A DNA stretch of 64,000 nucleotides from JBHIKY01 sp042139015 (GCF_042139015.1 NZ_JBHIKY010000007.1:1-64000); one strand, 5' to 3'; positions 49,580 to 58,846 are shown, counted from the stretch's first letter. A program made the numbers and translations. Notes: generated from the letters alone by a model not told the origin.

Positions 49580-50794
49580 ATGAGTCAGTCTGCAGGATTA
49601 AAAACGCCCAAGCAAGCATCTATTTTTTTTATATTACTTTCTGGTGTGATCGTGCTTGCAGTCGTCATGGGAATAGGACGGTTTGCATACACACCAATAC
49701 TCCCGGTAATGGTGGAGCATACATCTTTAAATAATGAGTCCGCAGGGTATCTGGCGTCAAGTAATTACCTCGGCTATCTGGTCGGTGCTCTGCTTGCTGG
49801 AAAACTGAGCTGGAAACGAGGAAGAGCATTCAATGTTTACATATTCTTTAGTATGAATGCAGCCACGACGCTCGGAATGGGACTTACGAATTTAGAGTGG
49901 GGCTGGCATGCCTTAAGGTTTGGGTCCGGATTGTCGAGTGGGATTGTATTTGTGCTCGTTTCAAGTCTCATTTTAGACACCCTGGCCAGCAGAGGCAGAC
50001 TTCCCTTGTCTGGATATTTGTTTGGGGGAGTCGGGCTCGGCATTATAAGCACTGGTCTTCTTGTACCAATTGTTATGCAGATAGCAGAATGGAACGGAGT
50101 CTGGCTCTCACTCGGGCTGCTCTCCTTTTTACTTGGAGGAGCTGTTCTGAACTGGGTCAAAGATCCCCCGGAGCAAAAAATAATGCCAGAAAGCACAGGT
50201 ACAAACCACAATTCCAGAATAATACCTTGGCTGACAGCTGCTTATTTTATGGAGGGCATAGGATATATTATAAGCGGCACCTACCTTGTAGCATTTGCAT
50301 CAGAAATACCATTTCTTCACTCAGCACCTTCCCTGAGCTGGGTGTTTGTCGGGGCTGCAGCAGCCCCATCATGTGTCATTTGGGCTGCAATCGCGTCAAG
50401 AATCGGCAATCTTCCGGCTATTCAGTTTGCTTTCGTTGTCCAAATAATTGGAATAGCTTTACCGGTCGTATTTTTTAATGCTGTTGGAGCTCTGCTCGGG
50501 TCCATTCTCTTTGGAGCAACCTTTATGGGGATAGTAACCATGGTAATGAGTGAAGGCCGGGCTGCAGCAGGCAGGGAAAGCAATCGCGTCATCAGCAGGC
50601 TTACCTTTTTTTATGGGGCAGGTCAAATGATCGGTCCGGCTGCAGCGGCTGTAATCATCTCCATAAGCGGGGTACTCTCTTCCTCCTTTTACTTTGCCAT
50701 TGTTGTACTGGCAGCAGGGATGATCCTACTCGGCATTGGTCAATTCCGCCAGCAAAATAAAGTAAATAAATCTGTCAGACAGGTACCTTTTTGA
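49580..50794 (+). CDS. MFS transporter, YbfB/YjiJ type
   Basis: A 404-residue permease with 12 hydrophobic segments. Seen: VMGIGRFAYTPILPVMVEH near the start, then GYLASSNYLGYLVGALLAG and a GLSSGIVFVLVSSLILD segment, the pattern of the YbfB/YjiJ group. The substrate is unknown. ATG 49580 follows AAGGAAG by eight bases; the GTG at 49571 overlaps that site. Divergent from the tenI operon and followed by a tautomerase gene 28 bases downstream, so the pair may handle one aromatic or organic-acid compound (inference). Confidence 0.8.
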   Translation: MSQSAGLKTPKQASIFFILLSGVIVLAVVMGIGRFAYTPILPVMVEHTSLNNESAGYLASSNYLGYLVGALLAGKLSWKRGRAFNVYIFFSMNAATTLGMGLTNLEWGWHALRFGSGLSSGIVFVLVSSLILDTLASRGRLPLSGYLFGGVGLGIISTGLLVPIVMQIAEWNGVWLSLGLLSFLLGGAVLNWVKDPPEQKIMPESTGTNHNSRIIPWLTAAYFMEGIGYIISGTYLVAFASEIPFLHSAPSLSWVFVGAAAAPSCVIWAAIASRIGNLPAIQFAFVVQIIGIALPVVFFNAVGALLGSILFGATFMGIVTMVMSEGRAAAGRESNRVISRLTFFYGAGQMIGPAAAAVIISISGVLSSSFYFAIVVLAAGMILLGIGQFRQQNKVNKSVRQVPF

Positions 50795-50822
50795 TAATAT
50801 AAGAATAAGGAGGGATGCTTCC

Positions 50823-51032
50823 ATGCCATTTGTAAATATAAAAATCACAAAAGAAGAACAGCCTGCCACACCAGAACAAAAGCATGCTCTTATTGAAGGA
50901 ACAACTAAACTTCTTCAGGATACACTCGGGAAAAATCCTAAATCCACCGTAGTCATTATTGATGAAATCGAGACAGATAATTACGGTCTCGGAGGTGAAT
51001 CAATAACAGAAAAGCGAAAGCGCGGAGAATAA
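50823..51032 (+). CDS. 4-oxalocrotonate tautomerase-like protein
   Basis: A 69-residue enzyme of the 4-OT family. Seen: catalytic Pro2 exposed after removal of Met (MPFVNIKI), KHALIEGTTKLLQDTLGKNP and a VVIIDEIETDNYGLGGES strand region; such small subunits assemble into hexamers. AGGAGGG precedes the ATG. The role in this organism is not known. Probably cotranscribed with the MFS gene. Confidence 0.85.
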   Translation: MPFVNIKITKEEQPATPEQKHALIEGTTKLLQDTLGKNPKSTVVIIDEIETDNYGLGGESITEKRKRGE

Positions 51033-51153
51033 TATGAGCCGGGGCAGAGCTGCTCCGGCAAAACTATGTACACAGGTTAGTAAGAGAATCACTTCCCTTT
51101 TTTGCAGAGTATATAAAGATGGCCGCCTACTTTTTTAGGAATGCAGAATTTTA

Positions 51154-51918
51154 CTATTGCACAGTTATTTCATTATCAACATGTTCATGAAGGCCATCGT
51201 TATTTTCTATATGAACAGTAATATAGTGACCGCCAGAATCCTCAAAAGTATGCGAAGTCTTGTAAGTACCGTCTGCCTCTTCTTCTGCATCAACCCACTT
51301 CCTTGTATCTTCTCCGTGCTTCCATATCTCCAGCCGGACACGTGCTTCTGTCAGAGGTTCTCCTTCGTGTGCCACCGAAAACGTCAGAGGTGTTTCCTTA
51401 TTCGCCTTCACTTCTTCTACCTCTTCAAGCTCAGCAGTAACCGGCGAGTTGTGGTGGTGGCCAGCATGTTCTTCGTTTTCTTCCTGTTTTTCACCAGAAG
51501 AGCTTTCTTCTGAATCTGAACCGATCATAATTGTCTCCGTCGGCATAGTGTGTGTATCTCTGGCAGTGACATGCGCTGTAACGCTGTGTGTGCCTTCCTC
51601 CTCAAAGGTGTGGGTAATGGTGTAGCTTCCATCTTTTGAACCGTCTGCCTCTACCATTTCACTTTCTTCCTTTGCTCCTTCTTTCCAAATTTCAAATTTC
51701 ACTTCATTTGCGTCTGCCACAGCTTCGCCGTCCTGGGTAACGGCTGCCGTAATATCGATCTCTTCTTCAGGCTCCGCATTCTCTGCCATGTCAATTTTGA
51801 CTTCAAGTGGTTCAAGCGAAGCAGTTCCTTCATCGCCGCTTTCATTCTCTGTCTGCCCGCAGGCGGTAAGCAAAAACAAAAATGATAAACCTATGGATGC
51901 AATTATTAATTTTTTCAT
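51154..51918 (-). CDS. Lipoprotein with two FixH/YtkA-like domains
   Basis: A 254-residue secreted lipoprotein. Seen: signal peptide with lipobox LTAC, then two Ig-like repeats of about 95 residues: EPLEVKIDMAENAEPEEEIDITAAV...YTITHTFEEEGTHSVTAHV and EVKANKETPLTFSVAHEGEPLTEARVRLEIW...YKTSHTFEDSGGHYITVHI, matching the YtkA-like fold. The linker is acidic and carries EEHAGHHHNSP, which could bind copper or another metal. The ATG at 51918 has AAAGGAAGG upstream. It follows the AEC gene by 25 bases on the same strand. Confidence 0.82.
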   Translation of the reverse strand: MKKLIIASIGLSFLFLLTACGQTENESGDEGTASLEPLEVKIDMAENAEPEEEIDITAAVTQDGEAVADANEVKFEIWKEGAKEESEMVEADGSKDGSYTITHTFEEEGTHSVTAHVTARDTHTMPTETIMIGSDSEESSSGEKQEENEEHAGHHHNSPVTAELEEVEEVKANKETPLTFSVAHEGEPLTEARVRLEIWKHGEDTRKWVDAEEEADGTYKTSHTFEDSGGHYITVHIENNDGLHEHVDNEITVQ

Positions 51919-51943
51919 TTTAAAGTCCTTCCTTTCAAAATCT

Positions 51944-52843
51944 TCATACTCCAATAATTAAAAGTAAAATCCATAAGGATGGTACACTTAAAATCGTAGA
52001 AATTAGTGTAACACCTGAAACCAGCTGAGGGTTAGAATCAAACTGTACTGCAATCATGGCAATTGTTGCCGCTGAAGGCATCGCGCAGGACACAATCAGC
52101 ACTGTGCTTAGAGTATCATTCGTTTGAACAATATATGTTAAAGCATAAGCGAGCAGTGGTGATAAAACAAGCCGCATCGCTGTTCCGAGACTGACTGCTT
52201 TCCAATCAATTGCTGATACAGATATATTGGCAAGCTGCATGCCGAGCACAATCATTACTACTGGAATGGCTGCCTGTGCCAGCAAGTCAACCGCATCCAT
52301 GTAAGATTCTTTAATCGGTATTCTGGCAGCCTGAAGGGTGAATCCGGCGAGAAGCGCATGAAATACAGGCATTTTTATAACAACTCGCAGGGCATCTGCA
52401 GGAGTCAAGCTGCTTCTATTGGAAATATAAACTCCAGCGGTATTCATGAGGAGAGCTTGGATAACCATGAAAATGACCGCATACGCGAATGCTTCTTCAC
52501 CAAGTGCAAACAGTATCAGCGGTGCCCCGAAATTTCCCGCATTCATAAAAGCGGTCGCAAGCATCATTCCGCTTTCCTCCTTCATAGACCACTTCATGAT
52601 ACGCTTCAGGATTTTATTAATAATTATCATAATAAGGAGAAATAAAACAGAGAATGCAGTGATTCGAACTAGATCACTATCTGGTTCAGTCGTGTAAAAC
52701 GTTTGAAAAACTAGAGCCGGGTTTAATATGTAAAGCGCTGCTGCTGAAAGAGAACGCACATCCAGGACCTGCTTTTTTTGCAGCAGAAAACCACATAGGA
52801 AAATGAGTGCAATCGGTATTAACACATCGATAAGGACTGCCAA
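51944..52843 (-). CDS. AEC-family (auxin efflux carrier type) transporter
   Basis: A 299-residue permease with about ten hydrophobic segments. Seen: PIALIFLCGFLLQKKQVLDVRSLSAAALYILNPALVFQTFY at the start, MNAGNFGAPLILFALGEEAFAYAVIFMVIQALL and IPVVMIVLGMQLA in the middle, and the ending CAMPSAATIAMIAVQFDSNPQLVSGVTLISTILSVPSLWILL (blocks in family order). Bacterial relatives move malate, malonate or amino acids; the substrate is unknown. A terminator for the next gene lies at 52958. Confidence 0.87.
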   Translation of the reverse strand: MAVLIDVLIPIALIFLCGFLLQKKQVLDVRSLSAAALYILNPALVFQTFYTTEPDSDLVRITAFSVLFLLIMIIINKILKRIMKWSMKEESGMMLATAFMNAGNFGAPLILFALGEEAFAYAVIFMVIQALLMNTAGVYISNRSSLTPADALRVVIKMPVFHALLAGFTLQAARIPIKESYMDAVDLLAQAAIPVVMIVLGMQLANISVSAIDWKAVSLGTAMRLVLSPLLAYALTYIVQTNDTLSTVLIVSCAMPSAATIAMIAVQFDSNPQLVSGVTLISTILSVPSLWILLLIIGV

Positions 52844-52957
52844 TGGAAAACCTTCTTTCTACTATAAGGAAAAACTGAGTCAGTACCGGGTCAACTGAAC
52901 CCAGTCTCCACTCTTCTTTTACTATAAATCGTTTATATGATTTTTTTGAAAAGAATA

Positions 52958-52990
52958 AAGAAAGCGGAACCCTTCAAAGTCCCGCTTCTT
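52958..52990 (-). terminator. Terminator of the K+/H+ antiporter gene
   Basis: On the minus strand AAGCGGGAC and GTTCCGCTT arms around CTTTGAAGG with a T-rich 3' flank, about 20 bases after the stop codon. Confidence 0.7.
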
Positions 52991-53010
52991 CTTCAATTAT
53001 TATAATTCAG

Positions 53011-54483
53011 CTAATACTCCGTCTTCAACATTCTTCTCAACTGGATTTTCTCTTTTCTAGAAACAAGAATGTATAGAAAATCATCCGCCAGGATTTCGGT
53101 CTCTCCATATGGCGTTACCAGCTCTTCATTTCTCACAATTGCACTAATAAGAACAGAAGGAGGAAATTCAATGTTGTGAAGCTTTTGCCCAACTATAGGC
53201 GTAAATTCATCGGTTCTGAATTCAATGATTTCCGCATTCGCTTTCCCGATGGATATCAATTCTAAAGAATGATAGGGCATATCTTTCTTTGGCCCGGATA
53301 AATTTAATTTTTTGGCCAGATACGAAATACTGGTGCCCTGGATTAAGGCAGAAGTGAGAACGATAAAGAAGACAATGTTAAACAAAAGCTCCGCTCCCTG
53401 GACTCCCGCAACAATTGGAAAGGTCGCCAGAACGATAGGAACGGCTCCCCGAAGGCCTGCCCATGACAGAAAGATTCTTTCCTTAAAAGAGTAACCCATT
53501 GCGATAGTGGCCAAAAAGGTGGCTGCCGGTCTCGCAATCAAAATAAGAACACCGGATAAGAGGAGGCCGTTTCCAAAAACACCACTGCTTAATATCTGTT
53601 CCGGAAAAGCCAAAAGCCCGAGGATTATAAACATTGTAATCTGAGCCATCCAGGCAAAGCCTTCATTAAACCGGAAAATTGAATGACGGTAGGTTAATTC
53701 TGAATTTCCTATTACTAAAGCCGCCGCGTACACTGCCAAAAATCCGCTGGCATTCACCCCGGCCGCTACACCATACGTGAGCATTGCCAGGGCCAGAGCA
53801 AAAATGGGGTACAGGCCGCTGGAATCGAGGTTGATACGATTGATGGAAAGAGAAGCTATCTTACCAAGACCGAGTCCCACGAGAAGGCCGATGCCCATCT
53901 GCCAAAAGAACGATCCGAACAGAAGCCAGTAGTTGGGCTGATCTATTGTAATTAATTCAATAAATATTAGCGTAAGAAAAATTGCCATTGGATCATTCGT
54001 TCCCGATTCAGCTTCCAGCGTTGCCGCTACCTTCGTTTTAATATTTCTTTCCTTTAATGCCGCAAATACTGCCGCTGCATCAGTTGAACCTACAATGGCA
54101 CCGAGGAGCAATGCCTCCAGCCAGGTAACATCCACAAACACTTTTGCCGTGACACCTACGATAGCAGAGGTGACAAACACTCCTATAGTTGCAAGTGATA
54201 TGGATGGAAGAACGACCGGTCGAATCGTTGACCATTTCGTTTGAGTACCGCCTTCAAATAATATAATAATCAGTGCAATAATACCGACAAGCTGAGCGTG
54301 CTCTGCATTATCAAAGTATACAATTCCTAAACCATCACTTCCAATAACCATTCCCACGAGTATAAATAGAATCAGGGAAGGCATACCGAGCCTGGAAGAA
54401 AATTTGGTAACAGTGACACCAACCACTAACAGCAATGCAGCAAGCAGTACAAAGGAATCAACATTAAATCCTTCTATTATCAA
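53011..54483 (-). CDS. K+/H+ antiporter, CvrA/NhaP2 type with RCK_C domain
   Basis: A 490-residue CPA-family antiporter. Residues 1-390 hold about 12 membrane segments with VGSTDAAAVFAALKERNIKTKVAATLEAESGTNDPMAIFLTL, the ion-binding region, and SWAGLRGAVPIVLATFPIV. Residues about 400-490 form a cytosolic TrkA-C domain (IIEFRTDEFTPIVGQKLHNIEF...GETEILADDFLYILVSRKEKI). This layout marks the CvrA/YcgO group, which exports K+ for volume control in changing salt. Single gene. Confidence 0.87.
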   Translation of the reverse strand: MIIEGFNVDSFVLLAALLLVVGVTVTKFSSRLGMPSLILFILVGMVIGSDGLGIVYFDNAEHAQLVGIIALIIILFEGGTQTKWSTIRPVVLPSISLATIGVFVTSAIVGVTAKVFVDVTWLEALLLGAIVGSTDAAAVFAALKERNIKTKVAATLEAESGTNDPMAIFLTLIFIELITIDQPNYWLLFGSFFWQMGIGLLVGLGLGKIASLSINRINLDSSGLYPIFALALAMLTYGVAAGVNASGFLAVYAAALVIGNSELTYRHSIFRFNEGFAWMAQITMFIILGLLAFPEQILSSGVFGNGLLLSGVLILIARPAATFLATIAMGYSFKERIFLSWAGLRGAVPIVLATFPIVAGVQGAELLFNIVFFIVLTSALIQGTSISYLAKKLNLSGPKKDMPYHSLELISIGKANAEIIEFRTDEFTPIVGQKLHNIEFPPSVLISAIVRNEELVTPYGETEILADDFLYILVSRKEKIQLRRMLKTEY

Positions 54484-54505
54484 AACTCAATCTTCTCCTT
54501 TCTTC

Positions 54506-55051
54506 TTATAAATTAACGTTAATTTTCGACTGTATCTCTCCTGGAATAACCCCGATATATTTTAAAGTCTCCGAGGGAGTAGAGTGGTGAAATCGTTTTT
54601 GGATAAGAGCAATGGCAATTCCCTGGATATAAGCGTGGTAACCAAAAGTTTTCCGGAGCGTGTGAGGACCAATTTTTTCCACAATCCCGACTTTTTTTGC
54701 TGCATTGTTCATTATTCGGTAGGCCTGCTGTCTTGTAATTGGAGTACCACTTCGTAACGAAGGAAACAAATATGGAGATTCCCCAGATTGATGGGACTTT
54801 TTATACTTAATAAGCGTGCGTCTTATACGTTCATTTAAATAAATGGATTCCTTTTCAGCAGGAAGAAACAGCGAAATCGTGCCATCCTTTTCCAACACTT
54901 CTTCCCATTGAACGTGGAGCAGTTCGCTAATCCGCATGCCTGTATTAATAGCGAAAACAAATAAAAGGTAATCTCTGTAAGATTGTTTCTTTAACGTTCT
55001 CTTTAACAAACAGATCGTTTTGTGATCTTTAATTGGTTGCACATATTCCAT
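54506..55051 (-). CDS. Tyrosine recombinase/integrase, catalytic domain only
   Basis: A 181-residue site-specific recombinase. Seen: Arg40 in INTGMRISELL, His130 and Arg133 in GPHTLRKTFGYH, His156 in KRFHHST and the nucleophile Tyr165 in TLKYIGV. The N-terminal core-binding domain of about 100 residues found in XerC/XerD and phage integrases is absent; some chromosomal Bacillus integrases have this short form. No attachment sites or phage genes are adjacent. Whether it is active is not known. Confidence 0.83.
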   Translation of the reverse strand: MEYVQPIKDHKTICLLKRTLKKQSYRDYLLFVFAINTGMRISELLHVQWEEVLEKDGTISLFLPAEKESIYLNERIRRTLIKYKKSHQSGESPYLFPSLRSGTPITRQQAYRIMNNAAKKVGIVEKIGPHTLRKTFGYHAYIQGIAIALIQKRFHHSTPSETLKYIGVIPGEIQSKINVNL

Positions 55052-55246
55052 GTGTTCATCTCCATTTTAGGTGACATAAGCGTATGTAAATTAGTTATTA
55101 TGTAACTTAATAATACCATACACGCTTTCTAAGAAATAATAATTTGCCTGCAGGGTCCTTTTTTTCTGCATGATTCTTGTATTTATAAATATTTAAGAAT
55201 AATATTATACATGGCTTTAAATAGATTTTTATTCAGGGTGATAATA

Positions 55247-56560
55247 ATGTTGGAAAAATGGTTTAAGCTGAAGGAAAATAAAACGAATTCACGCACGGAA
55301 CTACTCGCCGGTTTTACGACATTCTTAACTATGGCGTATATCGTCGTTGTAAATCCAGTCATTCTCTCAGATGCCGGCGTTCCGTTTGATCAGGTATTTA
55401 TGGCAACTATAATAGCTACAGTAATCGGCACCCTTTGGATGGCTTTTTTTGCTAACTATCCTATCGCTGTCGCACCGGGCATGGGATTAAATGCATATTT
55501 CGCTTATTCTGTAGTTGGCACGAATGATGCTGTCGGTTACGAGGTAGCATTCGGCGCTGTTTTTGTTTCTGGGATTATTTTTGTTATTTTGTCTCTCACT
55601 CCATTTCGGGAAAAGCTTATCGAAGCAATTCCCTCAAACTTGAAGCATGGAATCACCGCTGGAATAGGCTTATTTATTGCTTTTATCGGCCTGCGCATGA
55701 GTGAAATTATCGTTGCTCATCCCGATAATTTAGTGGGGCTTGGTAATCTGCAGTCGCCTGTGGTAGCGCTGACCCTTACAGGTCTTGCGATTACCATCAT
55801 TCTCATGGCAATGAACATAAACAGCGCCATTTTTATAGGGATGATTGTCACCGGATTGATTGCTTTTGGGACCGGCCACCTTTCATTTGAGAATGGATTT
55901 ACTGCAGCTCCTCCCTCTCCGGAATGGTTTATATTTGGCTCACCGGTGCAGGCGTTTGTTGACGTATTTCAATACGGTCTTTATGCCGTAGTATTTTCAT
56001 TTTTGCTCGTCACTATTTTTGACACTACCGGAACAATGATTGGTGTTGCTGAACAGGCTGGCCTCATGAAGGGAAAAAAGCTGCCGAGAGTACGTCAGGC
56101 ACTTCTCGCAGACTCTGTCGCAAAAACAGTCGGCTCGATCTTTGGCACAAGTCCGACTAGTGCTTATATTGAGTCGTCATCAGGAGTTGCTGTTGGTGGG
56201 AGGACAGGCATGACCACTGTGACTGTGGCCGGATTGTTCATTCTAACAATTTTCTTCAGTCCCGCTGTAAGCTCCGTCTCCGGACTTCCCGCAATTACCT
56301 CCCCTGCTCTTATTATTGTCGGGAGTCTCATGCTCGGTTCTGTGGCGGAAATTAAATGGGCGGAATTTGATGAAGCGTTTCCTGCCTTTCTGGTTATTTT
56401 GACGATGCCGTTAACCTCAAGCATTGCAACCGGGATCGCATTTGGATTTATTGCGCATCCGTTAATGAAGCTTGTCAAAGGAAACGGAAGAACTGTCCAT
56501 CCCCTTGTTTACGTTTTTGCTGTCTTGTTTCTTTTTCAGCTTATCTTTCTGCCGCATTAA
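55247..56560 (+). CDS. NCS2-family purine permease (PbuG-like)
   Basis: A 437-residue permease of the AzgA-like NCS2 group. Seen: SRTELLAGFTTFLTMAYIVVVNPVIL, YPIAVAPGMGLNAYFAY, FDTTGTMIGVAEQAGLM and FGTSPTSAYIESSSGVAVGGRTGMT. It is a paralogue of the protein at 450-1721. No purine riboswitch is visible in the 190 bases upstream, so it is controlled differently and may prefer another purine, such as adenine. ATG 55247 follows AGGGTG by six bases; the frame is open 12 codons further. Confidence 0.9.
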   Translation: MLEKWFKLKENKTNSRTELLAGFTTFLTMAYIVVVNPVILSDAGVPFDQVFMATIIATVIGTLWMAFFANYPIAVAPGMGLNAYFAYSVVGTNDAVGYEVAFGAVFVSGIIFVILSLTPFREKLIEAIPSNLKHGITAGIGLFIAFIGLRMSEIIVAHPDNLVGLGNLQSPVVALTLTGLAITIILMAMNINSAIFIGMIVTGLIAFGTGHLSFENGFTAAPPSPEWFIFGSPVQAFVDVFQYGLYAVVFSFLLVTIFDTTGTMIGVAEQAGLMKGKKLPRVRQALLADSVAKTVGSIFGTSPTSAYIESSSGVAVGGRTGMTTVTVAGLFILTIFFSPAVSSVSGLPAITSPALIIVGSLMLGSVAEIKWAEFDEAFPAFLVILTMPLTSSIATGIAFGFIAHPLMKLVKGNGRTVHPLVYVFAVLFLFQLIFLPH

Positions 56561-56803
56561 CAACAGAGATCATCAACTAAAGTCCGGGACGATTGGAAAG
56601 AGCTGGTTGATTAAAGCGGAGCAAACGAAACGCCAAAGTCCGCCGAGCAGCAACTGCCAGTTCTGCAGACAATGGTTCCGCTATTTGTTCCAAAAAGGCT
56701 TTATTTTGAAATTAAAAAAGGGAAAAAACGGGTATAGGAAGAAGATGGTTTCAGGGTACAGGCGAAATTTACGTTTAGATCGAATACACAAGGAGGAATT
56801 GGG
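56561..56803. other. Leader region of dhaKLM with a repeat remnant
   Basis: About 240 bases without a convincing gene. Bases 56605-56634 match the right end of the GGTTGAT repeat at 26962 read in reverse (about 26 of 30 bases). The remainder is purine-rich. A GGGTATAGG near 56742 lacks a SigB -35 partner. No clear promoter could be fixed. Confidence 0.45.
56605..56634. repeat. Remnant of the GGTTGAT intergenic repeat
   Basis: GGTTGAT-AAGCGGAGCAA-CGA-ACGCC, one end only of the 132-bp element found complete at 26962-27093. Confidence 0.55.
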
Positions 56804-57772
56804 ATGAAAAAAGTGATGAATCAGCCCGAAAATATTGTGGATGAAATGCTTGAAGGAATTGTTGCTTCTGCTCCGGAAAGACTCCGCAGGCTCTCCGGAT
56901 GGAATGTTCTAATTCGGAAAGACGCTCCTGTCCCTGGAAAGGTAGGACTCGTAAGCGGCGGCGGAAGCGGGCACGAACCAGCTCACGCTGGATTTGTCGG
57001 TGAAAAACTGCTTGATGCAGCTGTTGCCGGTGAAGTGTTTACGTCTCCTGCTCCCGATCAGATATTTGAAGCCATTAAAGCTGTGGACAGCGGAAAAGGT
57101 GTACTACTTATTGTGAAAAATTACAGCGGAGATGTCATGAACTTTGATATGGCTGCAGATATGGCAGAAGCTGAAAACATAAGTGTGCGGCAGGTGATTG
57201 TCCGGGATGACACGGCTATTGCAGACCCTGAAGCCCGCCGTGGAGTTGCAGGCACGATATTCGTTCATAAAATTGCAGGGGCTGCTGCAGCTACTGGAAA
57301 ATCCCTGGAGGAAGTTGCCGATATCTCAGAAAAAGCTGCCACCTCCATACGATCGATGGGAGTCTCTTTAAGCCCAAGCATCGTTCCGGAGTCCGGGAAG
57401 CCCGGTTTTACACTTGAAAAAGACGAAATGGAAATTGGAACCGGGATCCATGGAGAACAAGGAATGGAGCGGCGTACCTTAGCCCCGGCTGACGATCTGG
57501 CTGAAGAATTACTCGATTATATCCTGCCTGAGTTAGAATTAGAGGCAGAGGATAATACAGCGGTTATGATTAATGGTCTCGGTTCGACGCCACTGATGGA
57601 ACTATTTGTAGTAAACAGGAAGGTTCATGAGATTTTAAGGGAAAAAAATATAAACGTAGAGTGTACGTTTGTCGGAGAGTATATGAGCTCGCTGGAAATG
57701 GCAGGGTTTTCTATAACACTGTTTAAGCTCGATGAGGAATGCAGACAGCTGCTGCTGCAGCATCGCACCTGA
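56804..57772 (+). CDS. dhaK: Dihydroxyacetone kinase, substrate-binding subunit DhaK
   Basis: A 322-residue subunit that binds dihydroxyacetone covalently through a histidine. Seen: GLVSGGGSGHEPAHAGFVG, NYSGDVMNFDMAADMAE, VRDDTAIADPEARRGVAGTIFVHKIAGA, and EIGTGIHGEQGMERR with the substrate histidine near 220. AAGGAGG precedes ATG 56804. First gene of dhaKLM, a PTS-dependent kinase complex that takes phosphate from phosphoenolpyruvate rather than ATP. Confidence 0.95.
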   Translation: MKKVMNQPENIVDEMLEGIVASAPERLRRLSGWNVLIRKDAPVPGKVGLVSGGGSGHEPAHAGFVGEKLLDAAVAGEVFTSPAPDQIFEAIKAVDSGKGVLLIVKNYSGDVMNFDMAADMAEAENISVRQVIVRDDTAIADPEARRGVAGTIFVHKIAGAAAATGKSLEEVADISEKAATSIRSMGVSLSPSIVPESGKPGFTLEKDEMEIGTGIHGEQGMERRTLAPADDLAEELLDYILPELELEAEDNTAVMINGLGSTPLMELFVVNRKVHEILREKNINVECTFVGEYMSSLEMAGFSITLFKLDEECRQLLLQHRT

Positions 57773-57790
57773 CAAAGGAGGACGTTAGAA

Positions 57791-58414
57791 ATGAACCTGA
57801 ATATTTCAGCCTTGAAAAAATGGCTATATGCGGTCAACTCAGAGATGCAGCAAAACAAGGATTATTTATCTGAACTCGACCAGTCCATCGGGGACGGGGA
57901 CCACGGGTATAACGTGGCCCGGGGCTTTCATGAAGCGGCGGCAAAAATAGAGAATGCTGATTATGAAGATGCAGGCAGTCTCTTGAAGGATACAGCCATG
58001 ACACTGATATCGAAAGTAGGCGGAGCTTCCGGGCCCTTATACGGAACAGCTTTCTTAAAAGCAGCGGACACCTTAAAAGATGTTACGAGTTTAACAGAAG
58101 AACACCTGGCTGAAGCTCTTCAGGCAGCAATCAATGGATTAAAGCAGCGCGGGAAAGCAGAAATCGGAGACAAAACCATGCTTGATGTATGGGTTCCCGT
58201 CTGCGAATACATTCGTGCCGGAAGCGTTAATGCAGACCAGCTTAAGTCCACAGCGAGAGAAGCAGCAGAGTCTACGAAACCTATGACGGCTAAAAAAGGA
58301 CGTGCCTCATACCTGCAGGAAAGATCTGTGGACCATATGGATCCAGGAGCCTATTCGTCGTATCTTTTATTTAAAGCAATGGCTGACATTCTTCATAAAG
58401 AGGGGGCACAATAA
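57791..58414 (+). CDS. dhaL: Dihydroxyacetone kinase, ADP-binding subunit DhaL
   Basis: A 207-residue helical subunit that holds ADP as a cofactor and passes phosphate to dihydroxyacetone. Seen: LDQSIGDGDHGYNVARGF with the Mg-binding aspartates, SKVGGASGPLYGTAF and GDKTMLDVWVP, all family signatures. AAAGGAGG precedes the ATG. Its stop overlaps the dhaM start (TAATG). Confidence 0.95.
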   Translation: MNLNISALKKWLYAVNSEMQQNKDYLSELDQSIGDGDHGYNVARGFHEAAAKIENADYEDAGSLLKDTAMTLISKVGGASGPLYGTAFLKAADTLKDVTSLTEEHLAEALQAAINGLKQRGKAEIGDKTMLDVWVPVCEYIRAGSVNADQLKSTAREAAESTKPMTAKKGRASYLQERSVDHMDPGAYSSYLLFKAMADILHKEGAQ

Positions 58415-58812
58415 TGGCGAATGTCGGAATTGTCATTGTTTCTCACAGCTCTCAGCTCGCAGCAGGCGTGGCGGAGCTGATATCTCAAACAAAGAAAAAC
58501 GATGTGATGGTCATTCCTGCAGGCGGAACGGAAGATGATGAAATCGGAACGAGTGCAGAAAAAGTACAGAAGGCCATAAAGGAAGCAGACGCAGGAGCAG
58601 GCGTTATCATTTTATTTGATCTCGGCAGTGCTTTTATGAATACAGAGCTCGCTATTGAATTATTAGGAGATGAAAATATAGAAACAGCAATTGCTGATGC
58701 TCCAATAGTGGAAGGTTCCTACATTGCTGCAGTTGAATCAGGAATGGGAAAATCCTTATCGGATGTAAAAAAGGCTGCAGAACGAGCAAAATCGTGGAGT
58801 AAAAAAAATTAG
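58414..58812 (+). CDS. dhaM: Dihydroxyacetone kinase phosphotransfer subunit DhaM (EIIA-Man-like only)
   Basis: A 132-residue EIIA-Man-like protein that carries phosphate from HPr to DhaL. Seen: GIVIVSHSSQLAAGVAELI with the phosphorylated His11, IPAGGTEDDEIGTS and FDLGSAFMNTELAIE. It has only the first domain; the E. coli DhaM also has HPr- and EI-like domains. The single-domain form is normal in Firmicutes. Confidence 0.93.
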   Translation: MANVGIVIVSHSSQLAAGVAELISQTKKNDVMVIPAGGTEDDEIGTSAEKVQKAIKEADAGAGVIILFDLGSAFMNTELAIELLGDENIETAIADAPIVEGSYIAAVESGMGKSLSDVKKAAERAKSWSKKN

Positions 58813-58846
58813 GATGCCTCCCCTTTAGTGGGAAGCATCCTTTTTA
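58812..58846 (+). terminator. dhaKLM terminator
   Basis: GGATGC-TCCC and GGGA-GCATCC arms around a short loop, followed by five T residues, directly after the dhaM stop. Confidence 0.85.

Noticed and set aside
54506..55051. Prophage or integrative element around the tyrosine recombinase
   Set aside because: All neighbours are ordinary metabolic or transport genes; no phage, conjugation or att-like repeats are apparent.
56735..56750. SigB promoter before dhaKLM
   Set aside because: A GGGTAT is present but no GTTTAA-like element lies 12-15 bases upstream.
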